Assembly (NCBI GenBank): GCA_964007475.1
Contig: OZ023274.1
Coordinates: 31,465,827 to 31,529,826 of the forward strand
Origin: Hybos culiciformis
Lineage: Eukaryota > Arthropoda > Insecta > Diptera > Hybotidae
Direction: 5' to 3'
Length of the DNA stretch: 64,000 bases
Positions 1-11,913 of this stretch are shown here, piece by piece. A program made the translations under genes and the position numbers. Numbering within the stretch: the stretch's first letter is position 1; each line of letters opens with the position of its first letter. The notes under the pieces are model-generated. The model was not told the DNA's origin. It ran no database searches and saw only the letters and a program-made list of their open reading frames with translations.

Positions 1-69
1 CCACTCATATTTTTTCAATTTTTGGCTGAATTTTTTTTCTTTCAATGCAAGTCTAGATATATTTTGTTT

Positions 70-250
70 ATGGAATGAATCTCTTCTTAATTTTTTTTTC
101 ATTCAATCTTTTTTTTTCGACTGCACGCTTTTTTTTGCCGTCACTGTAAAAAAAAAAAATTTGAACAGGAGTCCCCCCTAAACACTTTTCTTTTGTATTG
201 CCAAAAATATAACGAATTTCTAGCATATTCCGTAATATTTTTGGCAATTT
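70..250. repeat. Dispersed repeat fragment, second copy at 16448-16622
   Basis: This AT-rich stretch with T runs, including GAATGAATCTCTTCTTAAT and CGACTGCACGC, is closely repeated at 16448-16622. There it lies inside a palindromic element flanked by CCACTCAGAAT motifs. The copy here is cut by the window edge or truncated. No coding content is visible. Confidence 0.7.
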
Positions 251-1089
251 TTTTTTATTGAAAAATTAGAAAAATTATTAATATTAATTTATACTTACAT
301 GTCAAATTGAAAGTCCTTCTTTTTCTTATAAAAAAAAAGATTTTTAAAAATAAAAATTTCATACAGGAAATTGATTTTTGTATGAAAAGCTTATTTGACC
401 TTAATACATAGACAAATTTGATGTTTCGTCTTTTATATAGAGAAGTCAGTGTAAGTATTATATACCGAAATAAAAATGGATTATAGGAGCGTTTCAAGAG
501 GATCTTAAGATTTGTAAGATTCATAGGGCAGATTCGAGTTTGAGCATCAGGAAAGACAATCTGCAAAGAGATTTTACATAGAGATACCTACCATGTAACA
601 TTTAGAATTTAGCGTAAATATCTGAGTTGTCACAGCCATCTATTTAAATAAATTATAAATACGAAAATTTGAAATAAAATTAGAAGTAGGTAGAAAGATA
701 CCCTATTTTCTGTTGCTAAAGTTAAAAAAAAAAATTAAAATGATGAAAGGATCTAGGTATCGCTATCTCCACTACAGAAAATTATTTTAAATACTAGGTA
801 CATATAATATGAGTAGGTACATAAGAACATTCACTTGCCTGGAGTCAAATTTAATCTTCTTAATTTCCATATTTTCATTTGCTTGCATGCCAATTGTTTC
901 GTTTCATTATTAGAATTTTCATCGAACAACCATTTATATACTTTGATAAATTCTTCCCTAAAATGGCAAAAAAAAAATTAAATGAACTAATTGCGGTTCT
1001 GAATTTTCCTTTGATCTCATAAATTTTTATTTTTCTATTCAAATAAAAATTAAAATATAGACCGTAGAGAACAACATCAACGTCGGTCC

Positions 1090-1175
1090 AACATGATGCA
1101 GTGTTTATTGTGTCATTATCTATTGCATGTTTGGTTGGGGGTTCGATTCCCACTCCGGACTGGAATTTGATTCAA
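1090..1175 (+). repeat. tRNA-derived SINE-like fragment
   Basis: It contains a pol III B-box-like GGTTCGATTCCC followed by ACTGGAATTTGATTCAA. The same arrangement recurs at 43396-43490, where an A-box-like TGGTGTAGTGATA is better preserved. There is no cloverleaf with a pairing acceptor stem, so it is not called a tRNA gene. The rest of 251-1986 is AT-rich with no supportable gene. Confidence 0.5.
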
Positions 1176-1986
1176 TACATAGATAGATACAAGTTGAAAA
1201 ACTTTCAGAAATCAGACAGAATTGCTAAAATAACAACAACAACAAAACTTACTTGTTTTTCCAGCATCCAACATGAGTTCTTCTTTTTTCTAAAACAAAA
1301 TTCATTTGCTGATCAGTTTGAGGAGGCTCTATATCGATTTCCATTTCCATTTTTTTTATCCTATAATTAGGTGCACAAATAATATTAATTTTTGTATTAA
1401 AAGTTTTTTGTTGTCGGTTCGGTTTTTTTTTTATTATGATTTATGATTGAATTGAAATGAAATAAGCATGGTTGGTTGTGTGGATGCCGAAAATAAATTA
1501 AGCTGTTAGCCGGCTTTGTTTTTAAATCACTTATCGCATCTCGCATGCGATCTTTTGGAAAATTCGATATAACAAAAAAAGCCATTGGATTTTCGAATAT
1601 TAAAATGAAAATTTTTTTGTATGAATTGAGGATTTTTTTTGATTGTTGCTCTAAAGCTCTACTGGGTATAAAGCCACACAATCTAAAAAAAACTTCATTT
1701 TAATCTTCGAAAACATCCAGTCCGAACGGGTTAATGTAAGTTTATACGTAAAATGAAATTACACGAAACAAATTTAAATTTTTTATTTGATATTTTGTTT
1801 AAAAAAAAAATTAACGAATCCAATGTATCTCACCTCATAAATTTGTCATACTTAATCCTATTCCTACAAAAAAAAAAAAAATGATTTTTGATTTTGTCTT
1901 ATAGAAGAAATTTATTTTTCACTTGATTAATAAAATACATTTTCATTACAACAAATGAAGTTAATTGTACGTATTTTCTTTCAATT

Positions 1987-3351
1987 TTATTCAAATAAAC
2001 ATTCATAATAAGAGCTATCAAAGGTTTGAACTCGAACAAAACCATCTTCACCACCAGATGCATAACTTTTGCCATCTGGATGAAATACTAAACTATTAAT
2101 TGGACCGAAATGACCTTTTAGACGAGCAAATTCTTCTTCATAAATCAAATGGAAGAAACGCGAATCGAATTTTTCTGCTCGCGCAGATGTGGTTGTCACG
2201 TCCATGGCATCTTGACCTCCTCCTAAAACAACATGATCCAATATTGGGCTTATTGATGCAGAATTAACTGGACGTTCAGTTTTGTATGTCTTCAATGATA
2301 ATAAACTTTCTGAATCAAATAATTTGGCAGTTGTATCTTTTGATGCTGTTACAAAAAGGGTTCCATCTTTATTCATTTGCATATCATTAATAACAGATGT
2401 GTGATCATTCACTGAATTAAGTTCTTTACCAATTCTTACATCCCATAGAGTGATTTGACCAGATTCATGACCTTAAAAGAAATAATTATTTTGTACTAAA
2501 TTAAAATTGAGTATGTATCGAGTATGGTGTTATCTATATATGCAATCAAGCGTCAGTTTCTCTTTCTGTTTTCAATGTTTTATAACAGCCACTTGAGTCT
2601 GAAATAACGATAAAGATCTAAATTCTATACAAAACTAATGATAGATTATAACTGTGAATGTGAAAAGCATCATTGAATGCAAGACTCTGTAAGAAAACTC
2701 CCTTCTTACTTCAAGTTTAGAATAAAAACTATTTTCTAGAAAATTTTAATCACTCAAAAGTTAATTTGACTGTTTAAAACTTACGTACGGTTTTTTCATT
2801 TGTGAGTTGTCATTATTATATTCATTATTTGTAACAAGAGTTGAAAAAAAAGAAAAATTACCTGTTATGATTGTTTCATCTAATGGACCCCATAACATTG
2901 ATGTAACTTTTGATTGCAATATTGGTATTCGTAAAATTGGATCTTGATGTGATATACTGGAATCAACTGTTCGAACATCAATAATAAATAATTCACAATT
3001 TTGTCGCATAGCGCTGTCAGTTGTATAAGCGGCTTGATTACCCGAATAACTGAAATTACATGTACGAACTGATGATTTTGCTGTAATAGATGCTATAACA
3101 CTTCCTTGTTCAACATCCCAAATTTTAGTTGTCATATCACCGGAACCAGTTATTAAATGTTGTGATGTCCAATCGCAATCACAACACCAAACAGCACCTT
3201 GATGACCATTATAAGTGCCGAGACGTTCACCATTTACAGACCACCATACATTAGGTTTTTGATCTTTTGAACATGAAAATAATAAATCACCCTCACGATT
3301 ATATTTAATTTGAGTTACTGAACGCTCATGACCTTGTAACACTAAAGGTTT
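1987..3351 (-). CDS. eIF3i: Eukaryotic translation initiation factor 3 subunit I (WD40 protein), exons 2-3; first exon not located
   Basis: WD40 scaffold subunit of the eIF3 complex, acting on the 40S ribosome in cytoplasmic translation initiation. Two exons are seen: 3351-2862, entered after an acceptor ending TTGTAG, and 2471-1987, ending in TAA. The join reads through cleanly (ACAG|gtaat to aag|GTCAT) and restores T-G-H-E. The protein begins [11 protein letters not shown] and contains the family stretches [53 protein letters not shown] and [14 protein letters not shown], spread over seven WD repeats. The two exons give 975 nt, so with an ATG-only first exon the product is 325 aa, the usual family length. 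That first exon lies upstream (above 3352); an ATG|gtaaaa on the minus strand near 5090-5094 is one weak candidate. A 1.25-kb foldback element (3725-4975) lies in the intervening DNA. The gene is divergent from the NCOA5-like gene. Confidence 0.93.
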
Positions 3352-3724
3352 CTACAAAATAAAAATAAAGAAAATATTAAATTATAGCTAAGTAACTACA
3401 TAGGTAGGTAAGGTACATTATAGTTTAAATTAAGTTTATAAATCTGATATCGATGATCAAATTGAGACAGGCAGAATTAATTTCCGTAGCAGGTTTCATT
3501 TTATAAAAAGAAAAAATTCCACTTTATAAGTAAAGACAAATTGGTTGAGCAGTTCTGCACCCAATTTCAACCCAATTTTATCGTTTAGAAACTATGGTTG
3601 AAAAAAACTTATTACATTTGAATTAAAATTTATAATGTTAAAACAAAAAGAAAAAAAAGCTACTCAGCTCAGCCATAGTGGATGGAAGTGGACACGATTC
3701 AAAACAATTAAATTGAGGTTATCA
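3352..3724. other. Non-coding intron/5' region of eIF3i
   Basis: This stretch continues the first intron of eIF3i upstream of its second exon. It is AT-rich, with poly-A and poly-T runs. No coding or repeat structure was recognised in it. Confidence 0.5.
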
Positions 3725-4975
3725 CCCTGCTAGCTTGGAAGTACTTTAGAAATACTTTTGAATCACGTAGTCTCGTTTATTCTTTATTTGTTTTTATAGT
3801 GAATTTTCTACTGATTTATGAATGGGCTCGGGAAAAAGTTCAGTAGTTTCTCCTCCCATTTACTACCACATACAAACAACTATCTCTTTTAATATGAAAC
3901 AGAACATGCTTCATTTTATCGACAATTCATAACTTTTTCATTACTTCTGCACTACTTCATAATCACCACTTCTTCACTACTTCTTCACTACTTCTTCATT
4001 ACTTCATAATCACCACTTCTTCAGTACTTCTTCACTACTTCTTCATTACTTCATAACCACTACTTCTTCACTACTTCTTCACTACTTCTTCATTACTTCA
4101 TAACCACTACTTCTTCACTACTTCTTCACTACTTCATAATATCATACCTTTCTGTTAATAAATAAAACAAGTAGTTTATCCGTAAAAGAATTTTAAACTA
4201 AAAATTTATTATAAATAAGAGTGGCCAAATGTCCACAATTATTTTATAATAAATTTTAAGTTTAAAATCCTTTCACGGATAAGCACTCAAATTTTTTATT
4301 TCAAAACATAAGTTTTATTCTTATTTATTATTATTATAATTATGCCTAAACAAATTCTTTATTATTATTTTTTTTTTTTAATCACGCTTTTTTTCAATTA
4401 ATTTTTATACGATAGGTTATCTATTGAAGATCCACACGCACCTAAAAAAAATTATATTTGTTACTTAAATTTTTTCCATATTTACTAAAAGCTGTTACCA
4501 TATAAAGTCTTCAGTGAATTTAAACTTCTTTTTCCTGCTCTAAAGTTTAAATTAAAATCCACGTACACTTTATCAGTGGCAATCTTTCTGATAAAAAAAC
4601 AATTTTCCACTTTTTAATGCAATTTAATTAATTTAATTGCGTTGTGATAAAAAAACAATCTTCCACGTTTGATTTTTTTTTATGAGTGATTCAGTAGTAC
4701 TGTAATTTTAAACTTTTAAAAGTACTTTTTAAACTACTTTTAAACTACTTCCGATAAGTAGAAATAAAAACGAGATAGCCGAATAAAAAAATTTTTTTTT
4801 TGTTGTCTGTCTCTTTTAGGAAGTAGTTTTTTTGTCATTATAAACTACTTCGTAGTGCGTTATAGTAAATAGTAAAATACATACACAATTTTCTAAGAAA
4901 AAACCAATACAGTCTTAAAAAATAGATTTGTATGTGGTTGTAACTGATGAAACTGGTGAACAAAAGCTAGCAGGG
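3725..4975. mobile_element. Foldback/MITE-like element with CCCTGCTAGCTT ends and an internal minisatellite
   Basis: The inverted ends are ACCCTGCTAGCTT (about 3724-3736) and AAGCTAGCAGGG (about 4964-4975). Inside are a minisatellite of TTCTTCACTACT units (3936-4140) and a palindrome (about 4165-4290) around GTTTATCCGTAAAAG and CTTTCACGGATAA. There is no transposase, so it is non-autonomous. It lies in the upstream or first-intron region of eIF3i. Confidence 0.55.
3936..4140. repeat. Minisatellite of TTCTTCACTACT-type units
   Basis: Imperfect tandem array of about 12-bp units (CTTCTTCACTA), interspersed with higher-order blocks ending CATTACTTCATAA. It has no coding sense and sits inside the foldback element at 3725-4975. 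Confidence 0.85.
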
Positions 4976-5442
4976 CAAATAAAAAAAAATTTTCCTCCAA
5001 GGAAAATAATTTTCTTTTATTCAAAATTTATTTTCAATTCTCAAATTTAAGTTTTAAATTTGTTTTTTTTTTTTTTAATTTGAAATTTTACCATTTTTAT
5101 TGTTTATACTTTATAAATTATAAATTATTAAAAAAATAATACTACAAAATTGTATGATTTTTTTTTAGAAAGAAGAAAAATGAAATGAATGATTAAAAAT
5201 TGAAATATTTTTAATACTGACTACAGACATAGATTTTGCCCAAACTTTTGTACAAACCGAACTGTGCAAACAAAACCAAGAACTAAAGAATTTTAAGTAC
5301 ATTCAGTGTTGCCAAGTAGTATTTTCGTGGATGGCTAAATAAATATTTGAAAATGGCCAGTTGCATATACATTTTTTTCAGGAAATGGCTAAAAATCTGG
5401 TAGAAATAAAAACGTATTGAAACCATAATTTGCATAAAAGTG

Positions 5443-5816
5443 GCGGCGCCGTGTCATATGTCCGCGGGACATTTGTGCGCGATGAAATTTGTATGGAAAA
5501 CTTCGCGGACAAATGTCATTTTGCAAAATGTCATTTGTCCGCGATTGTAAAATGACATTTGTCCGCCGCGGACAAATGTCTCAAAATTAGCGGACAAATG
5601 ACATTTTGCAAAATGACATTTGTCCGCGATTGAATTTTCTAACTTAAGCGGACAAATGTCATTTTGCAAAATGTCATTTGTCCGCGATTGAAATTTTTAA
5701 TTTTTAGCGGACAAATGTCATTTTGCAAAATGTCATTTGTCCGCGATTGATTTTTCAGATTTTTAGCGGACAAATGTCATTTTGCAAAATGTCATTTGTC
5801 CGCGATTAATAGCGAC
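5443..5816. mobile_element. Foldback element made of tandem GCGGACAAATGTC palindromes (copy 1)
   Basis: Five or more tandem units, each mostly a near-perfect palindrome (GCGGACAAATGTCATTTT joined at GC to its complement), are separated by about 20 bp of AT-rich spacer. The left end carries GGCGCCGTG. Further copies are at 15274-15650 and 16829-16987, the first of which also carries GGCGCCG. No transposase is present. Every unit can form a long hairpin. Confidence 0.8.
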
Positions 5817-5849
5817 TGTAAAAAAAAATAGAAATCATATATTTGTATG

Positions 5850-6089
5850 AGGATGAACACAATTGAGGCGACTGGCGACAAACGACTTTATCGCCTGGCG
5901 GCAAATTAGAAATGTTTCTATTTTGTCCCCGGCGATAACGACAACCATTATTTTTTCTATTTGTTTATTTTTTTCCTGTTTATTATTTCGTCACCGTCGC
6001 CGTAATTTTGTTCATGCCAGTAATATCGCTGTCGTTGTCGTTTTCGCCGTCATTATTGCCCCAATTGTGTTTACCCTTTACACTGACAA
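5850..6089. mobile_element. Palindromic element related to the 150-bp AGGTGAAAACAC hairpin family
   Basis: It starts GAACACAATTGAGGCGAC and ends GCCCCAATTGTGTTTACC. Both match the ends of the 150-bp elements at 14879-15028 and 50904-51053, but the centre is longer and different. It is rich in GCGAC/GTCGC words and lies immediately upstream of the NCOA5-like gene. The hydrophobic reading frame on the + strand here is a by-product of the repeat. Confidence 0.55.
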
Positions 6090-6333
6090 ATTCAGTTCGC
6101 TTCGCTATTCAGATCCAATTCAATGATTAATTTTTTTTTGTTTATTTTGTTTCGTGCTCGTGCTTTTACTTTGATTTTGATTTTAATTTCTTGGTTTATT
6201 TGCTTGCTTTGTTTGCAAAATAAACATATTAAAAAATAATAAATAAAAAAAGAATATAAATAAAATAATCTTTTTTAATTTGAAAAATTAAATTCAAAAT
6301 AATCAAAATTAAAAGAAAATTATTTATAAAAAA

Positions 6334-8448
6334 ATGATGGATTCAGCTGCAATTTTAAAAGATCCAAATTATACAAAAAGCCGAATTTTTGTTGGAAATG
6401 TTCCGATTTGCACTAAAGATGATCTTTTATCAATTTGTAATCCATGTAAATTAATTTTTTTATTAATTTCGAATTACATATATATTAAAGTACCTAATTA
6501 TAGGTAGTTAAATTTTTTATATAAATTAATTTTGTTTGTTTTCCAGATGGAAAAACAATAGCAGCAATGGTTAAAGAAAAATTTGGCTTTGTACAATTTG
6601 AAACTGAAAATGAAGCAAATAGGGCATCACAAGCTCTTAATGGTTCAATGTTAGTTAGATAGATATTTACTTAGGATTAAACTATCGACTTTCTTACCTT
6701 GATTTTTTTTCTTCTAGGTTTTTTTTTGATATTAAACTATAGTGAATTTATTTCATGATTCTAGAAGTGCTGAACGAGCACTTGTGGATGACATACTTAG
6801 TTAACCGAACAATTTTTGAGTCGCACTAGAAAAAATAGGAAATTATTTTTTTTTTAAATAATTTCATTAAACACATTAGAAATTTTTTTCATTATTAATT
6901 TGTGAAATCACTCAAGTTTCATTGTTTTTTTTTTTTTGCATTTTTAACGAAGTTTTCTGACAGAAGTACATAAAATAACCTTTTTCTAGTTAACATTGTC
7001 TTTTTTACAATATTAGACATGTATCTGATTCTTTTACCCCTTACACGTTTTTCCGACAACAAAGGAAGAGGTAAAACAATCAGATACTTTATCACATCAT
7101 AATTTAATAAAAAGACACATTATTATTATGGAAGCCTTGATAATCGAAACGCTTTAAAAAAAAATAATTGTTTTTTCATCGAGTTTTTGAAAATCGTCAT
7201 AAAGAACGATTTAAAACAAAAATTTTTTTTCATCATTTTTTTTTCTAAAATATGTATACAAAAAAACGTTAATACAAAATTGAGCTGAACACCACCATTG
7301 AAAAGTGTTTTTGTTTAAGGTTCAATGGTAAAAAAATAACTGTTAGAAATGCGGCCCTAAAGCCAGCTGGCAAGAAAGATAATCAACATCAACAACATAA
7401 ACAACATCAACAACAGCAACAACCGATACAACAACAAAATGCTCATTTTCAATCACAACATCATGGAGGAGATCCCAGTGATAATTTTCAAGTTCTCCAA
7501 GAGTATTACCATTCAACTGTTCCAATGGATTATTTTGACTGTGAAATTGTTGTCCTCGATAAGGAAGTTACTTTGTAAGAGTTGGCTTTCTTATTTTTAA
7601 TTACTTATTAGTTATTACTTATTAATTTTATAACTATCCTATTTTTTTTGTTAAGAAATTATGCAGAATTCATTGAACAACGTTTAAAACGATTGTATTT
7701 GACGGTTGATTTAATTTTTCCCAAATCTGATGTACCGATTGGTAAAGTTTTGGCTAATATTTCATCACGTGGTGTTTTGTATGCAGTGCTTGTTAATTCA
7801 CAAAATGTTGAGCATAAAAGCATAACAGTAATAATTTTAAAATCTCAACAGTTTAAGTATTGGTTATTTTTAATCTTTCTTTTATTCATGGATTTTTAGG
7901 TGCACACTCTGTATGGCGATCCACTTGAACATCGTAATATGCCAGTTGATGATGCTGTTAATATGCTCACAAACGATTTTAGGACTAAAATACTGGAAGA
8001 AGTTAAAATACCGGTAACTTATCAACATCATAATTTACCACCAGTAGCCGCTCCAATTAAATCAGAAAGATTTGATTCAATGCAATCTTTATTAAATTTA
8101 TTGGCAAATAAAATGCCATTAACAGTTTCACAATATGATAGAATTATTAATTACTTACAAGAATGTCGAGCTTTACAAGTTAAAGTTGAATTAGGCGAAA
8201 CTGAAGACAATATAGCTAATAGTGCACCTGATCCAGAAATTGAGTTACAAAAAAGAATTTTAAATATTTTAAATAAACCTTCTATAGCTGAAAAAAATTC
8301 AAATATGTTGTATCCAACTGTTGAAAGTTTATTAGATGACTCTGTTACAATTGAATTATTAAAAGATGTTAAAGTTCAAAAGGCTTTAGATTCTTTAATG
8401 ATAACTGACAGTTTAGTAAGCACTGTAGAAACAAGTTATAAATTTTGA
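6334..8448 (+). CDS. NCOA5: NCOA5-like nuclear protein (RRM plus anticodon-binding-like domain)
   Basis: Five exons: 6334-6445, 6547-6649, 7320-7574, 7656-7827 and 7900-8448. All junctions are GT-AG and the frame is kept throughout, giving 396 aa. Residues about 17-80 form an RRM with RNP2 (IFVGNV) and RNP1 (KFGFVQFE, residues 49-56). A Gln/His-rich linker follows. Residues about 145-250 resemble the class II tRNA-synthetase anticodon-binding fold of nuclear receptor coactivator 5, with DCEIVVLDK and the signature GDPLEHRNMP (residues 220-229). An LxxLL motif (LLNLL, residues 278-282) leads into LTVSQYDRIINYL, also typical of NCOA5. In mammals NCOA5 binds nuclear receptors through such motifs; an RNA-related nuclear role here is inference. 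The exon 4 donor at 7828 was chosen because it restores SITVHTLYGD; the downstream GT at 7851 breaks the frame. An AATAAA lies at 8494. Confidence 0.85.
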
Positions 8449-8493
8449 GAAAATATTAATACGAAAGATGTAAAATGATTTTGCAATTATGTG

Positions 8494-8499
8494 AATAAA
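8494..8499 (+). terminator. Probable polyadenylation signal of the NCOA5-like gene
   Basis: AATAAA lies 46 bases after the stop codon of the NCOA5-like gene. More AATAAA words follow within 40 bases. Confidence 0.5.
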
Positions 8500-8529
8500 T
8501 AAAAATTATAACGAAAAGAAAATAAATAA

Positions 8530-9573
8530 ATCCAATTATTTCTTCTATTTAATTCCTTTTATGCTCAATCACATTATATACATACATTTTTTATTTTATG
8601 ATTGAGAAGTTAATATAATATAGATTTGCATACATTGACCGATCTGGGAGTAATAACAGATTCTAAAATTATTCACATAATCTTAATGATTTCTATTACC
8701 TGAAAAATAAATAATCATATCTAAGGCTGATCTGTTTATATAGGCTTGGAAGTGCTTTCATAAATTTTCGAATAAGTTTGTTACATCCGTAATGTTGAAA
8801 CAATAAAAAAATTGGACGAAATGAATGATTTACCATTGTCATTTGTTAATAAAAAAAATTTATAAGAATTTAAAAAAAAATTCATAGTTTCTCATACTAC
8901 ACATATAATTTGAATCCGAATATAAAAGCTATGTTCTAGCCTGTTTAAACAGATTGGCCTTGGTCATATCTATGGATTTGAGAAAAAAAATACATTGCAT
9001 GGTTAAAAGATTTTTACAATGCTGTCGTGGTATTTTACAGTCAAATCTTTAAATGTAACATGTTATTTTTTTAATACTATCTGTATATGTAATCATTTAT
9101 TTCAAATTTCAACATAGCTTTTTTATTATTAACTTATTAAGAAATAGTTTTTCCTCATTTGAAAATTGAAATGCCTATCTTTTGTTTCAGAAAATAAAAT
9201 AAATCCTAAATTAATTCTAACTTATTCTCAATGAATTAAATTCAGTCCAATATCAAACTTTTTTCTCTTAAGACAAATAATTTAATTACATTATTTATAA
9301 ATAAATAAATGTTAAAAATATAGGGCGTATCCATTATTCCAGACTTTTTAATTCAAATAAAAAAAGCTTATTTTTATATATATATATATACATATATATA
9401 TACATATATATATACACATATATATAAGCCTGAGCCTATATATACATATATAAATACATTTTTACAATTTTCGAAATCATAAAAAACTATTATTGCCTAT
9501 AAATTACTATGTATTCTTTTATTAATTTTTTATTTTTTTAAACCGTAATTTCATATTGTGAATAATTTTTTCC
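8530..9573. other. AT-rich convergent intergenic region with a TA microsatellite
   Basis: This lies between the 3' ends of the NCOA5-like gene and Cdc27. The only structure noticed is a TATATA/CATATA microsatellite at about 9377-9452 and an AATAAA on the minus strand (about 9518-9523) that could serve Cdc27. Confidence 0.6.
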
Positions 9574-11881
9574 TTAATAACTGTCACTATCGTAAGTTCG
9601 GTCTTGCTCATGTTGAGCTTGAGTAGAGTCGTCACTCATTCGTTCTGAAATCGGATCAACCTCTAAGTCGTGATCAAGTTCATTACGCTGATTTGTATGA
9701 TTAATAGAATCAAATGCATCTTTTAATTGATTATTTGCACCTTTTGGATCTAAGTCAGTTGCCCAGCTAAAATGCATTAAAGCTTTGTCAACATTACCCA
9801 AAGTTTTATGAATTTTTCCAATTAAATAAAATACTACAGATTCTTTTGGCACAATTTGTTTAAGTTCTTCAAGTTCTTTTAACGCTTCTTGATGTTTACC
9901 CAATTTATAATAAATTGAACCACGATGAAATTTGCATAATGGGTTTTTCGGATCGATAGCTGTTGCTTGACTTAAAGTTTGCAAAGCTTGCTCAGACTTA
10001 TTCATAAAATATTGCATTGCACCAATATGTACTATAATTACGGAATTTTTTGGATTAATTCTTAAAGCACGTCGGTAATGTAGTTCTGCTAACTCGTAAC
10101 GCTCTTGTTTTGAATATATAGTTCCAATACCAAACCAAGCATTATGATGACGGGGATCTTTTAATATCGCTGTGCGAAAATAGCTCATTGCCTTTTCTAA
10201 TTCTTCTGTGATGACTAATTCGTGACCTAATAAGGTGTAGCTGTAGACAAAATCAGAATCAACTTGGACAGCTCTTTTGAAAAATTTAATAGCTGTTTCA
10301 TGTTCTTTATGTAATGAGAAACAATTTCCAGCGACACACCATGTTACTGGAGAGTTCCGATCTTGTGCCATTAAATCTTGTGCTAAAGCAGATAAACTTA
10401 CTTCACGTTGTAAATGCCACAATGCAGTACTATAAATTTCCATATATTGAAGACGATAAGGTTCTGTTTCATGAATCTGCTTAAAAACTTCAACCGCAGC
10501 ATCATAATTTTGCAATTCGTGAAGTGCCAGTGCGATCATTGATTGCACCCAACTAGATTGTGAATGACGCTTATTTGTTAGATTTTTAAAAGCACCAATA
10601 GCTTCAAGACAATTAAATTGTGATAAATGTTGATAGCTTTGTCCGAATTCACGTAATAATGACATAAGACCTTCGGCACTCTGTTTTTTCAATGCCAACA
10701 CATGGTGTGCCATTGTTTGGGCACTATTTAAACTATTATTTATTAAAACCTTATTGTCTTGGGTTGTTGCGGATGTGACCGTCTCGATTCGTTCAGATTT
10801 TATTTCAGTTTTTATTTGCTTGACATCTTGTTGGTTAGTGATTAGTTCACTTTGACTATTTAATGATAATTTCGATAAACGTGTTGATTTGGTTGATTTG
10901 CGAGCTGGAGAGCCAGGATGTACAAACTTATTTATATTTGGACTTTTACTACTATTTTCCTTAACTGAATAATTATTATTGCTAAATAATCGAGATGAGC
11001 GTCGAACATTTTGTCCATTTCCTGAACCTGTATTAGGTGTCCTAGGCGTTATGTTTCCAGTTTGCGTAAATACGGCTGGCTTTGATGTTGCTAAAGATGC
11101 TTCTTTACGATTAAGAATAGAACCAACATTTCCTTTTAATTTTTTGTTACCTAAATAAACAAAATTTATAAATGAACCATTTTTTGTAAACTACCAAGCG
11201 AATAAAATTTGAAAATCGAATGAAAGGAAGAAAAACTGCAAAGAATTAATCTAAAGGTTAGACGTTGGAATTGTACGTAAATTTATTAAAATTATTTAAT
11301 GAATATCAAAAAATTCATGTTTTTAATTGAATTTGATTCTTAGAAGAAACTTTTACTCGTTTTAGTAATAAATTTGAAAATTTAGAAAAAAAATAATTTT
11401 TTGTAACTGATTTAAAAATTTAAGAGCTCTAAATTAGAAAATAAATTACCTAATGGTTTTTGTTCTTGATTAAATTCAGCTAACGTTTGTGGTGATGGTG
11501 AATTATTAGTTGTTGATGAGGTGTTTGTAATTGTTGTTGTTGAGAAATTTGATTGTAAATTACCAATAATTCCGGCTGCAGTCGGTGTTTCACCTGGACT
11601 TATTGGTAATATACCAAAACTTCTAACACTTGGACTAATTGTTGATAAATATTTAAATTGTTTACGAAATGGTGTACCATTAGAATCAATTAATTGCTGT
11701 GAACTATCATTAAAGTTATCTGAATATAAGATTGGAGTATCATCAATTGGATGCATTGTACCAAATCGATAATAATTTGCTGATGAATTATTATTATTAT
11801 TGTTATTAATGTTATAATTATTATTTGGTGTTTGTAAATTATTATCAATTGGTGTCGAAAGTATATTACCATAATTTAAGC

Positions 11882-11913
<32 letters not shown>

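Noticed and set aside
5443..5816. CRISPR-like regularly spaced palindromic repeat
   Set aside because: Repeats and spacers are both similar between units, ends look like a mobile element, and the DNA is eukaryotic with no cas genes.
5863..6126. 87-aa hydrophobic frame just upstream of the NCOA5-like gene
   Set aside because: It lies within a palindromic element related to the 150-bp hairpin family and has no domain.
7828..7851. Alternative exon 4 end of the NCOA5-like gene at the GT of 7851
   Set aside because: It breaks the reading frame into exon 5; the GT at 7828 keeps phase and restores the conserved sequence.
9377..9452. TATATA/CATATA stretch as a promoter
   Set aside because: It is a simple microsatellite between two gene 3' ends, not next to any gene start.
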